Shown one piece after another: positions 47,285 to 55,347 of a stretch of 64,000 bases of DNA. Origin of the DNA: Streptomyces sclerotialus (lineage in GTDB: Bacteria; Actinomycetota; Actinomycetes; Streptomycetales; Streptomycetaceae); the NCBI GenBank assembly GCA_000719105.1, contig JODX01000021.1, forward strand, positions 160,729 to 224,728, read 5' to 3'. The notes under the pieces were generated by a model that ran no database searches, was not told the origin of the DNA, and worked only from the letters and a program-made list of their open reading frames with translations. The position numbers and the translations under genes were made by a program. Each line of letters starts with the position of its first letter. Positions within the stretch are counted from its first letter, which is position 1.

Positions 47285-48526
47285 TCACGCCGCATCCTGT
47301 TGTCCGTCCCTGAACATCTGGTCGATGGCGTTACGAGCCCTCTGTTGGCTGTTCGGCATCAAGTGGGTGTAGGTGCGGAGCGTGAAACCGGGGTCCGAGT
47401 GTCCGAGGTACTCGGCCAGCGATTTGACGTTCTCCCCCGCATCGAGCAGTACCGATGCGTAGTAGTGCCGTAGCGCATGCATGCCGTGCTCGCGCGAATG
47501 ACTGAACCGCTCCCCCTGCGACCGCTCAGGGATAACGCCGGCGGTGACCAGAGCCGGTTTCCAGAGGTACATGTTGAAGTAGTTCCGGTTCATCGCCTTG
47601 CGCTCCCGCGAGTAGAACAACAGCGGGGCCGTGACCGGAGGGCCGTCCGGCGTCTTCCACGGCAAGGTGATCTCGGTGGGCGGTCGACGAGTGATGTGCG
47701 TGGCGAGTGCATGAGACACCACGTCGGGCAGCGGTACATCGCGGAACTTGCCGCCCTTGGGCGGAGCGAACACCATGTTCGGGCCGATCAGTTTGACCTG
47801 CCTGACGACGTGCACCACTCCCCCGACGAAGTCGACTTCGTCCACGGCAAGCCCGAAAATCTCGCCTTGCCGCAGGCCGCACCCGGCGCCGACGTCGACC
47901 ATCGTCGCGTACTGCTCGGGGAGCCCGCCTCGAACGGCGAGCACCCGGTCACGGGTCCACGGCTTGACCTTCCGGGGATCCAGCTTGGGAGCCTTGACGG
48001 AACCCGCCCGGCAGGGATTCTTGGCGATGATCCCGTCATCGACCGCCGCACCGAACACGGCTGAGACGTTCGCGAACACGGTCCGCTGGTATGACGCTGC
48101 CATCCCGGAGTCCTTCAGAGCCCGCGCCCACGTGCGGATATGGGTGGGCTGGAAGGCGTTCACGGGCCGGGTGCCGATGTACGGAAAGGCGTGCAGTCGA
48201 AACCGCAGCTCCATGTTCACGATGGTGGAAGGGTCCGTGGTCTGAGAGGCCAGCCACTGGGTGGCGAACTCCTTGAACGTCACCTTGCCCGCTGACGGGT
48301 CCACGTACTGGCCACGCGTCATGTCAGCCGCGATCTGCGTCAGCCACGCCTCGGCGAGTCGCTTCTGCTTGTCCGGGAAAGACTTGCTGCGCTCGGTCCC
48401 GTCCGGCGCTACGTAGCGGGCGCGGTACCGCATGCCCGTGCCGTAGCGGTCGGTCCGTACGCGTCGAGTCTTGCCGTCGGCACCGGCTTCCGTCTTGTAC
48501 CAGCGGTCTTGAATGTGGCCTGCCAC
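47285..48526 (-). CDS. int: Site-specific tyrosine recombinase (integrase)
   Basis: 413 aa, GTG start. An N-terminal AP2-like/arm-binding part is followed by a SAM-like core-binding domain and the catalytic domain. It shows Arg in GCGLRQGEIFGL, Lys in PPKGGKFRDVPL, HALRHYYAS (HxxR), His in LGHSDPGF and the nucleophile Tyr in RTYTHLMP. All residues are intact, so it should be active. It reads toward the chromosome junction, as usual. A terminator separates it from xis upstream. Confidence 0.95.
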   Translation of the reverse strand: MAGHIQDRWYKTEAGADGKTRRVRTDRYGTGMRYRARYVAPDGTERSKSFPDKQKRLAEAWLTQIAADMTRGQYVDPSAGKVTFKEFATQWLASQTTDPSTIVNMELRFRLHAFPYIGTRPVNAFQPTHIRTWARALKDSGMAASYQRTVFANVSAVFGAAVDDGIIAKNPCRAGSVKAPKLDPRKVKPWTRDRVLAVRGGLPEQYATMVDVGAGCGLRQGEIFGLAVDEVDFVGGVVHVVRQVKLIGPNMVFAPPKGGKFRDVPLPDVVSHALATHITRRPPTEITLPWKTPDGPPVTAPLLFYSRERKAMNRNYFNMYLWKPALVTAGVIPERSQGERFSHSREHGMHALRHYYASVLLDAGENVKSLAEYLGHSDPGFTLRTYTHLMPNSQQRARNAIDQMFRDGQQDAA

Positions 48527-48549
48527 GTGGCGGCGGTCCTCTCTACGGC

Positions 48550-48592
48550 AAGCAGCAGGGAGAGCCGCTGTGGGCGGCTCTCCCTGCTGCTT
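48550..48592. terminator. 19-bp perfect hairpin between xis and int
   Basis: Arms 48550-48568 and 48574-48592 are exact complements with a TGTGG loop. In the minus sense it follows xis and precedes int, so it would uncouple the two; in the other sense it blocks read-through from int. Confidence 0.85.
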
Positions 48593-48606
48593 GGGTGGTT
48601 GTTCGG

Positions 48607-48846
48607 TTAGGCGGCGTCTCGGCCGGCGGTCTTGCGTTCGGCTACGTAGGCGCGCACGTCGGCGGGGTCGTAGCGGAGGTGCTTGCCGACGCGGAAGCCG
48701 GGCGGGCCGATGCGCTTCTTACGCCACTGGTAGACGGTCTCCTTGGGCACCTCGAACATGTCGGCGATGTCGTCAGGGGTGAGGTACCGATCGGGGAGAC
48801 CGCCCCGAAGCGTGGCGCGGGGGTCGGGGTCCTTCGGTTGTGCCAT
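48607..48846 (-). CDS. xis: Excisionase/AlpA-like winged-helix protein
   Basis: 79 aa. MerR/AlpA-type helix-turn-helix: YLTPDDIADMFEVPKETVYQWRKKRIGPPGFRVGKHLRYDPADVRAYV. Such proteins beside AICE integrases direct excision. Basic C-terminus. Repeats lie immediately upstream of it. Confidence 0.88.
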   Translation of the reverse strand: MAQPKDPDPRATLRGGLPDRYLTPDDIADMFEVPKETVYQWRKKRIGPPGFRVGKHLRYDPADVRAYVAERKTAGRDAA

Positions 48847-48896
48847 AGGAACTCCAGGCGAGGTACATGGCCGCGTGTGTCCGAGGTGGGGATTTC

Positions 48897-49104
48897 TGCG
48901 TCACCGCGTCATCTGCGTCATTCACACGTCTGACCTGCGGTGAAGAGTGACGCAGAGATTCCGCGGGTGCGTCACCGGTGACGCAGGCTCTCGTCACCGG
49001 GTGACGCAGGTGACGCGAGGTGACGCAGCCACCGCCCCTCTGCGTCACCGCTCTTTCAGCAGGCCGCAGGCCGACTACCGGCCGTGGGTGACGCAGGTGA
49101 CGCA
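48897..49104. repeat. Array of TGACGCA repeats (iterons) in the xis-rep gap
   Basis: Ten exact TGACGCA copies in 208 bp. Plus orientation: 48948, 48979, 49002, 49021, 49089, 49098. Minus orientation: 48897, 48914, 48968, 49041. One variant (TGACGCG) is at 49011. Two copies form the perfect 18-bp palindrome TGCGTCACCGGTGACGCA (48968-48985). The whole gene-free gap is 48847-49278 (432 bp). Position next to the replication genes suits an origin; control sites for xis/int are the alternative. Confidence 0.85.
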
Positions 49105-49219
49105 GCGTCTCTTTCCTTCGGACAAAGGGCGGGGATCCTCTGTTGTGGTGCGCAGCTCAGAGCGTGAATGGGGAGCCGCTTCGCGGCGCGACCTTCGCAG
49201 GGCGGCACCGCCGCCGAAC

Positions 49220-49258
49220 AGCAAGAAGAGCACGCCTGGCCGGGGTGCTCTTCTTGCT
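49220..49258 (-). terminator. Terminator of the rep operon
   Basis: AGCAAGAAGAGCAC (49220-49233) and its exact complement (49245-49258), extended by two G-C pairs around one mismatch, lie 20 bp after the replication ATPase stop on the minus strand. Confidence 0.8.
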
Positions 49259-49278
49259 TGTACGGGCGGTGACGCCGG

Positions 49279-50763
49279 TCAGAACGCCGGTGCCTGCTCA
49301 TGCGGGGGCGCCGGGACCGGGGGCCGGACCATTTCGATGTACCGGGCGGTCTTGGTGCGGCCCCAGTCGATGAGGACACCCCGGGCGGCGAGAGTGGGCT
49401 GAAGGCGCTTGAGGCGGTCGGAGAGCACCTTGCCGGTGGTCGGCCAGCCTTTGGGCAGGGGACGGCAGTCCTCGCCGCTGTAGAGGCCGGTGAGGCAGTG
49501 CAGCCACTCGGCGGACGTCATCCGCTGCTCGGTGCCCGGGTCGATGCCGGCGGCGTGCTTGAGTACGGTCTGTGCCAGCAGGTCGCCCTCAATGACGTCG
49601 TCGTTGAGGTCGTCCAGGCTGGCCCGGTAGGCGTTGAGCGCTCCGAGGCCGGTGGCCGCGTCGAGCTGGGCGCACAGGTGGGCGAAGTCGGCCATGCGCA
49701 GGTCGGTGGGGATGTCCGCCTCCGCCGCCCGCACCTGGACGGTGAGGTCCAGGAGGGAGCCGAGGATGACGGGCAGGGCTTCCGCGTACTCCGCCCACAG
49801 TTCCGCCTCGGTGCGCCGGGTGCGGGGGCGTTCCAGACGCAGCGGGAGCAGGCGTTCGGCGAGGTCGGGCCGGATGACGCCGACGTCGATGCCGGTGAGC
49901 AGCAGCGGGCGGCGGTAGCGGGCCCGGACCACGTCGCCATCGGTGTAGAGGGCGCGTTTGACGGTTTCGGCACCGGTGACGATGCAGCACATCGCGTCGG
50001 AGAGGTCCGGGCCGAGGTGGGAGAGGTTGTCCAGGGCGGTGACCCATCCGGCGGCCACAGCCGCGATCAGGTTTTCCTCGTCCTTCGGGGCCCGGCGCAG
50101 GTCGCCGCTCATGCCCTCGATGATCCGCACGAGCATCCGCCCGCCGGTGGACTTGCCCGCGCCCTGCGGGCCGGTGAGGAAGGGAGCGGGGACGGGCACG
50201 CACGGCCCGAGGCAGCCGATGAGCCAGGCGATGGCCAGGCACTCGGTCTCGGCGGTGGCGAAGTTGCACAGCCGCAGCAGGAGGTCGATGCCCTTGCCGT
50301 CGGTGTCCTTGGCCGGCAGGGGGAGTTCCCCGGTGAGCTGAGTGCGGCGCCAGCACACCTCGCGCGGGTCGGGGATGGCGATGTCCCAGCCGGTGGGGTG
50401 GATACGAACGGAGCGGCCGTCGTCGCGGCCCAGGTCCAGCCAGGTCGCGCCGTCGAATCCGGGGGCGACGCGGATGTGCACGGGCTGCACGTCCTGGCTC
50501 ATCGCGAGTGCTTCGATCAAGTCGAGCGCCTCCTTCAGGGCGGTGCCGTTGAACACGCCCAGTCCGTCGTTGAACAGACCGACCATGAGTTCCTGGCGGT
50601 GGCTGCCTGAGGTGCCCTGGGAGCGGATCGGTCGGGCCACGGGGTGGCCGTTCTTTTGCGCGTACACGGTCCCGTCGGCGGTGCGGAAGTAGCGGAAGTG
50701 CGCTTGCGCGTAGTCGGCGATGACGTCGCGGGCGGGGGTCTTGTCGTCGTCGGACACGGTCAC
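49279..50763 (-). CDS. Replication-associated P-loop ATPase/helicase-like protein
   Basis: 494 aa from GTG 50763, which overlaps the upstream stop as GTGA; longer frames are antisense noise. A Walker A motif GPQGAGKST follows a Cys-containing helix. ALDNLSHL could be the Walker B strand and LLLTGIDVGVIRPDLAERLL resembles the sensor region of phage/plasmid primase-associated D5-type helicases. The N-terminal 150 residues include a YFRTADGTVYAQ block. Co-translated with the prim-pol, it is probably the helicase of the AICE replication module. Confidence 0.8.
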   Translation of the reverse strand: MTVSDDDKTPARDVIADYAQAHFRYFRTADGTVYAQKNGHPVARPIRSQGTSGSHRQELMVGLFNDGLGVFNGTALKEALDLIEALAMSQDVQPVHIRVAPGFDGATWLDLGRDDGRSVRIHPTGWDIAIPDPREVCWRRTQLTGELPLPAKDTDGKGIDLLLRLCNFATAETECLAIAWLIGCLGPCVPVPAPFLTGPQGAGKSTGGRMLVRIIEGMSGDLRRAPKDEENLIAAVAAGWVTALDNLSHLGPDLSDAMCCIVTGAETVKRALYTDGDVVRARYRRPLLLTGIDVGVIRPDLAERLLPLRLERPRTRRTEAELWAEYAEALPVILGSLLDLTVQVRAAEADIPTDLRMADFAHLCAQLDAATGLGALNAYRASLDDLNDDVIEGDLLAQTVLKHAAGIDPGTEQRMTSAEWLHCLTGLYSGEDCRPLPKGWPTTGKVLSDRLKRLQPTLAARGVLIDWGRTKTARYIEMVRPPVPAPPHEQAPAF

Positions 50764-51608
50764 AGTCCCAACGCGGTACGGGCGTTGGTCCACGCGTCGG
50801 AGCAGTGCCGGGGCGATTCGCCCTTGGCCTGCGCGGCGGTGAACAGTCGCGTCACGTGGGCGTCGGTGAGGCAGCCGCACCGGCCGTGTGTGGACAGCAC
50901 GGCAAGGAACGTCCGGTACACGGTGGAGTGGACCGCGCTGCGGGCCTCGGTGATGCGTTGCTCCGCCATGGCGATGCCCCGGGCGAGATAGGCAGGCGTG
51001 CGGTGCGGGCACTCCCCGGTGTTGACCCGGGCGGGCACGGCGATGGCCTGCGGCATCGGCCGGACCGTGGCGGGTTCTTTCACGGCCAGCGCGCGCACGG
51101 CGTCGGGCAAGGCGGTCGTGGTGCCGGTGCCGGGACCGAGCCACCGGACGTAGGACATGGACGACTTGATGTCCACGCCGGGTCGGACCGCGTTGCGCGA
51201 AGTCATGGCGCCTCGGTAGATCCAGTGCTCACCGCGCGTCGTCGGCACGATGCGCGTAGCGGGCAGCTGCTCGCGGGCCCAGGCGATGGCGGCGGCGTTG
51301 TCAAAGTCGACCACGGTGAGCCCGGCGCCGCCGGGGTGATAGGCAACGGACACGGCTTCACGCCACGCGGGCGCCCATGCGGCGGAGGCGATGACTACCG
51401 GGGCGGTGGTGGCGGCGGCCCAACCGTGGCAGACGCCGGGGCACCGACACAGCCCGGCGGTCTTCATGGTCGGCCGACCACCGCAGGCGTTGTCCGCGCA
51501 GGCGGGGCAGTTTCCGAACGGCAGCTTGCCTCGCCGCAGGGGCAGGACGGGCAGTCCGGCGGCGGCGAGTTGCAGCGCCACTCGCTGGATGCGGGTGGGT
51601 TGGGTCAT
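50760..51608 (-). CDS. Bifunctional DNA primase/polymerase (prim-pol) domain protein
   Basis: 282 aa. The start AAAGLPVLPLRRGKLP, a Cys-rich knuckle (CPACADNACGG, CRCPGVCHGW), an acidic catalytic strand LTVVDFDNA and TTRGEHWIYRG match the AICE prim-pol family, which primes and extends DNA for element replication. Shorter than many prim-pols because the helicase part is encoded by the next, overlapping gene. Cytosolic. Confidence 0.85.
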   Translation of the reverse strand: MTQPTRIQRVALQLAAAGLPVLPLRRGKLPFGNCPACADNACGGRPTMKTAGLCRCPGVCHGWAAATTAPVVIASAAWAPAWREAVSVAYHPGGAGLTVVDFDNAAAIAWAREQLPATRIVPTTRGEHWIYRGAMTSRNAVRPGVDIKSSMSYVRWLGPGTGTTTALPDAVRALAVKEPATVRPMPQAIAVPARVNTGECPHRTPAYLARGIAMAEQRITEARSAVHSTVYRTFLAVLSTHGRCGCLTDAHVTRLFTAAQAKGESPRHCSDAWTNARTALGL

Positions 51609-51692
51609 GCTGGAGGTCTCCAGTTCCGTAGGTGGATGCTGGTTGGTCAGGGCGGCCCGGTCTTTGGCGAGAGGGGGCCGCCCTTGGCACAG

Positions 51693-52013
51693 CTACGGGG
51701 TCTTGGAGCGGGCCAGCTTCAGGCTGAGCCCGCCCACGCTGATCGGGCCGGTGGCACTGGCGATGGCAACGGCGGTGTGCACGGCGAAGTCGAGCAGCGC
51801 GAGCAGCGCGGCCACGGTGGCGAAGACGCCGATGCCGGCCGCGCTGGCGACGGCGATCGGGTACAGGTACTGCCGCAGCGGTCTGCCGGTGGGGTCGGCG
51901 GTGTGGACGACGATGACGACCGGTGAGCCAGTGGCCTCGGCGCGGCGGTAGGCGTCAGCGGGAACGTGCGGGGCGATGATCCCCGGCGGATTGGAGCGCG
52001 TGTTGGCGTACAT
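51693..52013 (-). CDS. Small membrane protein, possible Spd-type spread protein
   Basis: 106 aa from ATG 52013 (AAGGGA at good distance). A polar N-terminal half (ANTRSNPPGIIAPHVPADAYRRAEATGSP in pieces) is followed by two hydrophobic stretches between residues 50 and 95. Small membrane proteins between rep and tra genes in AICEs are often SpdB-like, helping plasmid spread between mycelial compartments; that is the basis for the call. No specific motif proves it. Confidence 0.6.
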   Translation of the reverse strand: MYANTRSNPPGIIAPHVPADAYRRAEATGSPVVIVVHTADPTGRPLRQYLYPIAVASAAGIGVFATVAALLALLDFAVHTAVAIASATGPISVGGLSLKLARSKTP

Positions 52014-52037
52014 GCGGAATCCCTTCGCGGAGTGAAT

Positions 52038-52192
52038 CAGGGAGGCGGAGGCACCCCCTGTGGGGACGCTGTGGAGGGGCTTCAGTGGCGCTGGCCTGCG
52101 GGCCTCCCTGCCTCCCTGATGGATCATTTGCACTGGTCAGATGCAGGGAGGCGGGCCAGGGAGGCCGTCAGGGAGTTCTCCCTGCCTCCCTG
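52038..52192. repeat. CAGGGAGG repeat array just 3' of traB (candidate clt)
   Basis: The 8-bp unit CAGGGAGG occurs at 52038, 52144 and 52157, and inverted (CCTCCCTG) at 52103, 52111 and 52185; 7/8 copies are at 52169 and 52178. The array ends 24 bp from the traB stop. In Streptomyces plasmids TraB binds 8-bp direct repeats in the clt locus next to traB, so this is a good transfer-origin candidate. Confidence 0.75.
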
Positions 52193-52215
52193 ACCCGTGC
52201 GGGGTGCGCCTCCCT

Positions 52216-54333
52216 CTACTCGGCGGCGGAAACGGAACCGTCCTCGCCCCGGTTGGCGAGGGCGCGGGTGACGCGGTCGCGGGCGACGACCATGCGGCCG
52301 TCGGACTTGTACGCCTCCGCACCGGTGCCCTCCAGCACGCGGCGCAGATCGGCGAACGTCCACTTCCCGTAGGCGTCCTCGTTGAGCGCGGCGAGCCGCT
52401 TGAGCACGTCTTGGGTGACCAGCCTTGGCGTCTCGCCGAAGACGGCGGCGATGTCGGCGAGCGGGTCGCGCTCCTCCCCGCGCTCGATGACGCGGAGGGT
52501 GGTGACGCCGTCGCGGAGCCGCTTGGCCCGCTCGACGATCTCGGCGGCGGTGTCGGTGTCGATGTAGTGCGTGCGCACGGTGATGGAGGACTGGCCGGCC
52601 GGAATTTCGATGCCATCGCTCGCGACGACGACGGTGCCCTTGTCCAGCCCGGGGCGCAGCAGGTTCGGCGCGGCCCCGCCGTCGACCGCCTTGTCCCCCA
52701 GCGCCATGCGGGCCTGAGATTCGGTGCCCAGGGCGAGCGAGGCTCGGGTGTGGGCGCCCTCGCGGACCAGCTTGGGGAGGTTCTGGTCGGTGGGGTCTTG
52801 AGTGCCCTGCCACAGCAGCACGTTGACCGCCCGCCCCTGGTTGTGGATCTTCCGGGCGGCCATGAAGTACCGGCTGGTGGCCTTGGACCCGCCGTAGCGG
52901 CGCCTGTCCTCGTCGAGCAGCGGGCACATGAACGCCACCTGCGCCTCGTCGACCAGCACGATCAGCGGCGGGAAGGCGGTGCCGGGCGGCGCCGTCAGGC
53001 GGCGCTCCATCTCCCGCACCCCGCCCTCGACCATCTCGGTCGCCTCGATCACGTGCTCATCGGTCGGTCCCTGGATCAGAACGGTGGCGAGCCCGTCGAA
53101 CATCGCCCAGTCCCCGGCACCCTTCAGGTCCGCTACCCGGAACTCCACCGACCGGTCGAGTGCGAGCCAGAGGGCGAGGGCACGCAGGGCGGCGGTCTTG
53201 CCCTGGTTGGACAGGCCGGTGATGAGCAGGTGCCGCTGGTAGAGGCTGAGGGCGGCGGCGTCGCCACGCAGGTCCTGCCCCCACGGCGCCTTGCCCTTGG
53301 CGTAGTCGGCGGTCAGGGACTCGTCGGTGACCAGCGGGGACGGCCCGATCGGCTCGTCCAGCGCGCCTGAGTCGGCGATCCACAACCGGACCGTGCGGGC
53401 GGCGGTCGGGATGGTGATGAACACTTCGTGTTCGTGCCGGGTGAGGTTCTCGGCGAGCTTCCGGCGCTTGTTCTGCACCTCGTTGGTGGACACGCCGGAG
53501 GGCAGGGTGACGTCGACTTCCACGCCGCATCCGGCGATCCGGATCGGCCCCAGCATGCCCGCCCCCGCATCGCCCATCTCCTTGATGGCGTTGCGCAGCG
53601 CGGGCACCCCCAGATCGCGCAGGGCCTTGACCACGATGGACGGGGTGATGGGCTCGCCCTCGCCGTTGCGGACGTTGGCGGGCAGTGCCCAGGCGGGGGC
53701 GGCCTGCTGGTGCTTGCCGACGGCCCACAGCCCCAGCAGGGCGAGGAACGGGCCGATCGTGAGGGCCGGACCCCACACCACGGTCACGATGGTGATCAGG
53801 AGCTGGATGAACTCGATCACCGCCATGAGCGGGGTGACCACATCGGTGACGTTCTTGGTGGCGATGGCCAGCACTACCCCGAGCGCCACGAGGCTGCCGA
53901 TGCCCATGCCGGTGCCGACGGCGATGCCCTTGGCAGCATCCACGGGCGAGTGGAGCAGATCCATGCGGCGGCGGTGACGGGCCTCGCGGAAGCGCTGCCC
54001 GCGCTCCTCCCACTCCGCGGCGGAGTCCATGTTGCCCGCGGCCTCGGCCGCGCGCATGTAGCGCTCATAGCGGGCAGCGGTCCGGGCGTCCCAGGCGCGG
54101 CGGGCCACGATCCGCGCCCCGCCCGCCACGTAGAGGCTGTGCCGGGCGGTGAACCGGACCGTGGCCTTGGTCCGCTCGTGCGTGACGGCCGTCTTCACCG
54201 CGCGGCCGGAGCGCAGCCACAGCGGCACGGGCGGGGCCGGGGCCGGGTCGGGCACCACGGTCAGGGTGGTCACGGGCGCGGTGTCGGCGGGCGGCTCAGG
54301 GTCCTTGTGGAGCCGTACGACGTTCTCACTCAT
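52216..54333 (-). CDS. traB: FtsK/SpoIIIE-like conjugal DNA translocase
   Basis: 705 aa from ATG 54333 (AGGAG 11 nt upstream). Cytoplasmic N-tail, a helical basic segment, two TM regions (VALGVVLAIATK and LITIVTVVWGPALTIGPFLALLGLW), then the motor: Walker A GLSNQGKT and Walker B PLIVLVDEAQ. A C-terminal winged-helix-like part (YGKWTFADLRRVLEGTGAEAY) should bind specific repeats, as the gamma domain of FtsK does. This family moves double-stranded DNA between hyphae. The neighbouring CAGGGAGG array is its likely target. Confidence 0.93.
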   Translation of the reverse strand: MSENVVRLHKDPEPPADTAPVTTLTVVPDPAPAPPVPLWLRSGRAVKTAVTHERTKATVRFTARHSLYVAGGARIVARRAWDARTAARYERYMRAAEAAGNMDSAAEWEERGQRFREARHRRRMDLLHSPVDAAKGIAVGTGMGIGSLVALGVVLAIATKNVTDVVTPLMAVIEFIQLLITIVTVVWGPALTIGPFLALLGLWAVGKHQQAAPAWALPANVRNGEGEPITPSIVVKALRDLGVPALRNAIKEMGDAGAGMLGPIRIAGCGVEVDVTLPSGVSTNEVQNKRRKLAENLTRHEHEVFITIPTAARTVRLWIADSGALDEPIGPSPLVTDESLTADYAKGKAPWGQDLRGDAAALSLYQRHLLITGLSNQGKTAALRALALWLALDRSVEFRVADLKGAGDWAMFDGLATVLIQGPTDEHVIEATEMVEGGVREMERRLTAPPGTAFPPLIVLVDEAQVAFMCPLLDEDRRRYGGSKATSRYFMAARKIHNQGRAVNVLLWQGTQDPTDQNLPKLVREGAHTRASLALGTESQARMALGDKAVDGGAAPNLLRPGLDKGTVVVASDGIEIPAGQSSITVRTHYIDTDTAAEIVERAKRLRDGVTTLRVIERGEERDPLADIAAVFGETPRLVTQDVLKRLAALNEDAYGKWTFADLRRVLEGTGAEAYKSDGRMVVARDRVTRALANRGEDGSVSAAE

Positions 54334-54445
54334 GCTGGGAGAGCTCCTGTCTGCCCCGTTGTTCGGGGCGGGAGGTTGAGGGAGTGCCGGGGTGGCCGGG
54401 TCCGTGGCAGGGGCGGCCACCCCGGGCGCGGTCCGTCGTGCCGGG

Positions 54446-55015
54446 TCAGGCGGCGCGGGCGGCGGCGGTAGCGCCGGGGACGAGCTGGTCGGCGAGGTAC
54501 TCGCGGCCGTAGGCCTCGTCCTCTTCCTGGCGCAGCAGCCGTTCGTGCTCGCGGGCCTGGCGGCGGGACTGCCGCTCGATGCCGAGCACGTCCCGCAGGT
54601 CGCGTATCAGGCGCTCGGTGACGTTCTTGCGGCCGAACTGCATGGCGTGCACCAGCTCGTGCACGACCGTCACGGCGAAGTCGCCGGGAGCGGGGTGCTT
54701 GTCGGCGTCGATGAGGATCAGGGCGCTGCCGTCCGGGCGGGGGATGGCGCACGCCTGGTTGTCTCTGGCGGCCTGCTTGGCATGCCGGGTCGCGCGGGTG
54801 AGGGCGCGGCGGTCGACGGTGCCGACCAGGGCAATGTCGGCGGCGGCCATCAGGTCGGCCATGCCGCGCTCGGTGGTCAGCACCACTTCGACGTCCGGAA
54901 TGGTGCCGGGCACGGCCCGGCCGACCAGACGTACGGCCTGTTCGGTCAGGCGGCGGGCGGTGCGGAGGGTGGAGCCGTAGCCGGGCAGCTTGTGCGTGCG
55001 CACGGTCGTCTTCAC
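54446..55015 (-). CDS. HExxH-motif protein (putative metalloprotease)
   Basis: 189 aa from GTG 55015, overlapping the upstream stop (GTGA). VVHELVHAMQF gives the zinc HExxH signature; the acidic helix EEDEAYGREYLADQL further on may supply the third ligand (Glu), as in gluzincin or minimal M-type proteases. No signal peptide or TM, so it acts in the cytoplasm. Its place directly upstream of traB suggests a role in the transfer machinery or in cleaving a regulator (inference). Family not otherwise recognised. Confidence 0.7.
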   Translation of the reverse strand: MKTTVRTHKLPGYGSTLRTARRLTEQAVRLVGRAVPGTIPDVEVVLTTERGMADLMAAADIALVGTVDRRALTRATRHAKQAARDNQACAIPRPDGSALILIDADKHPAPGDFAVTVVHELVHAMQFGRKNVTERLIRDLRDVLGIERQSRRQAREHERLLRQEEDEAYGREYLADQLVPGATAAARAA

Positions 55016-55347
55016 GGTGTCTCCGAGTCGGGGTAGGCGCAGGGCACGCAGGTGCCGAGCGCGGAGGGGATGACGTAGCCCGCATCGCGGCGGCAGGCGA
55101 GGCAGGTGCGGCGGGCGCGGTTGGCCTTGGCCAGTGCCGCCCGCCGCGCGGGAGTCATGGGACGGACCGGCACGGCGAGGTCGACCCGGTAGAGGTAGGC
55201 GACCAGCGGCCCGCGCCGTCGGCGGGGACGCTGCAACTCGGCGGCCACCGGCTGTCCGCCGGGGCGCAGGCCGCGGGCGCGGAGTTGGCGGCGGGTGGCG
55301 TAGCCGTCCGGGGCGAGCCGCCACCGGAACACTGGCAGCGCGCCCAT
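55012..55347 (-). CDS. RRQRL-type zinc-binding protein
   Basis: 111 aa; ATG 55347 overlaps the previous stop by one base (TGATG). YATRRQLRARGLRPGGQ at the N-terminus, LVAYLYRVDLAVPVRPMTPARRAALAKA in the middle, and two Cys pairs (CLACRRDAGY, CVPCAYP) near the end match the RRQRL-motif zinc-binding proteins found in actinobacterial conjugative elements. Function unknown. Confidence 0.8.
   Translation of the reverse strand: MGALPVFRWRLAPDGYATRRQLRARGLRPGGQPVAAELQRPRRRRGPLVAYLYRVDLAVPVRPMTPARRAALAKANRARRTCLACRRDAGYVIPSALGTCVPCAYPDSETP

Noticed and set aside
48897..49104. CRISPR array
   Set aside because: Repeats are only 7 bp, lie in both orientations and have irregular short spacing; no cas genes are present.
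49279..51144. A 621-aa version of the replication ATPase
   Set aside because: The extra N-terminus is antisense-like Arg/His-rich sequence overlapping the prim-pol gene; GTG 50763 gives a clean GTGA coupling.
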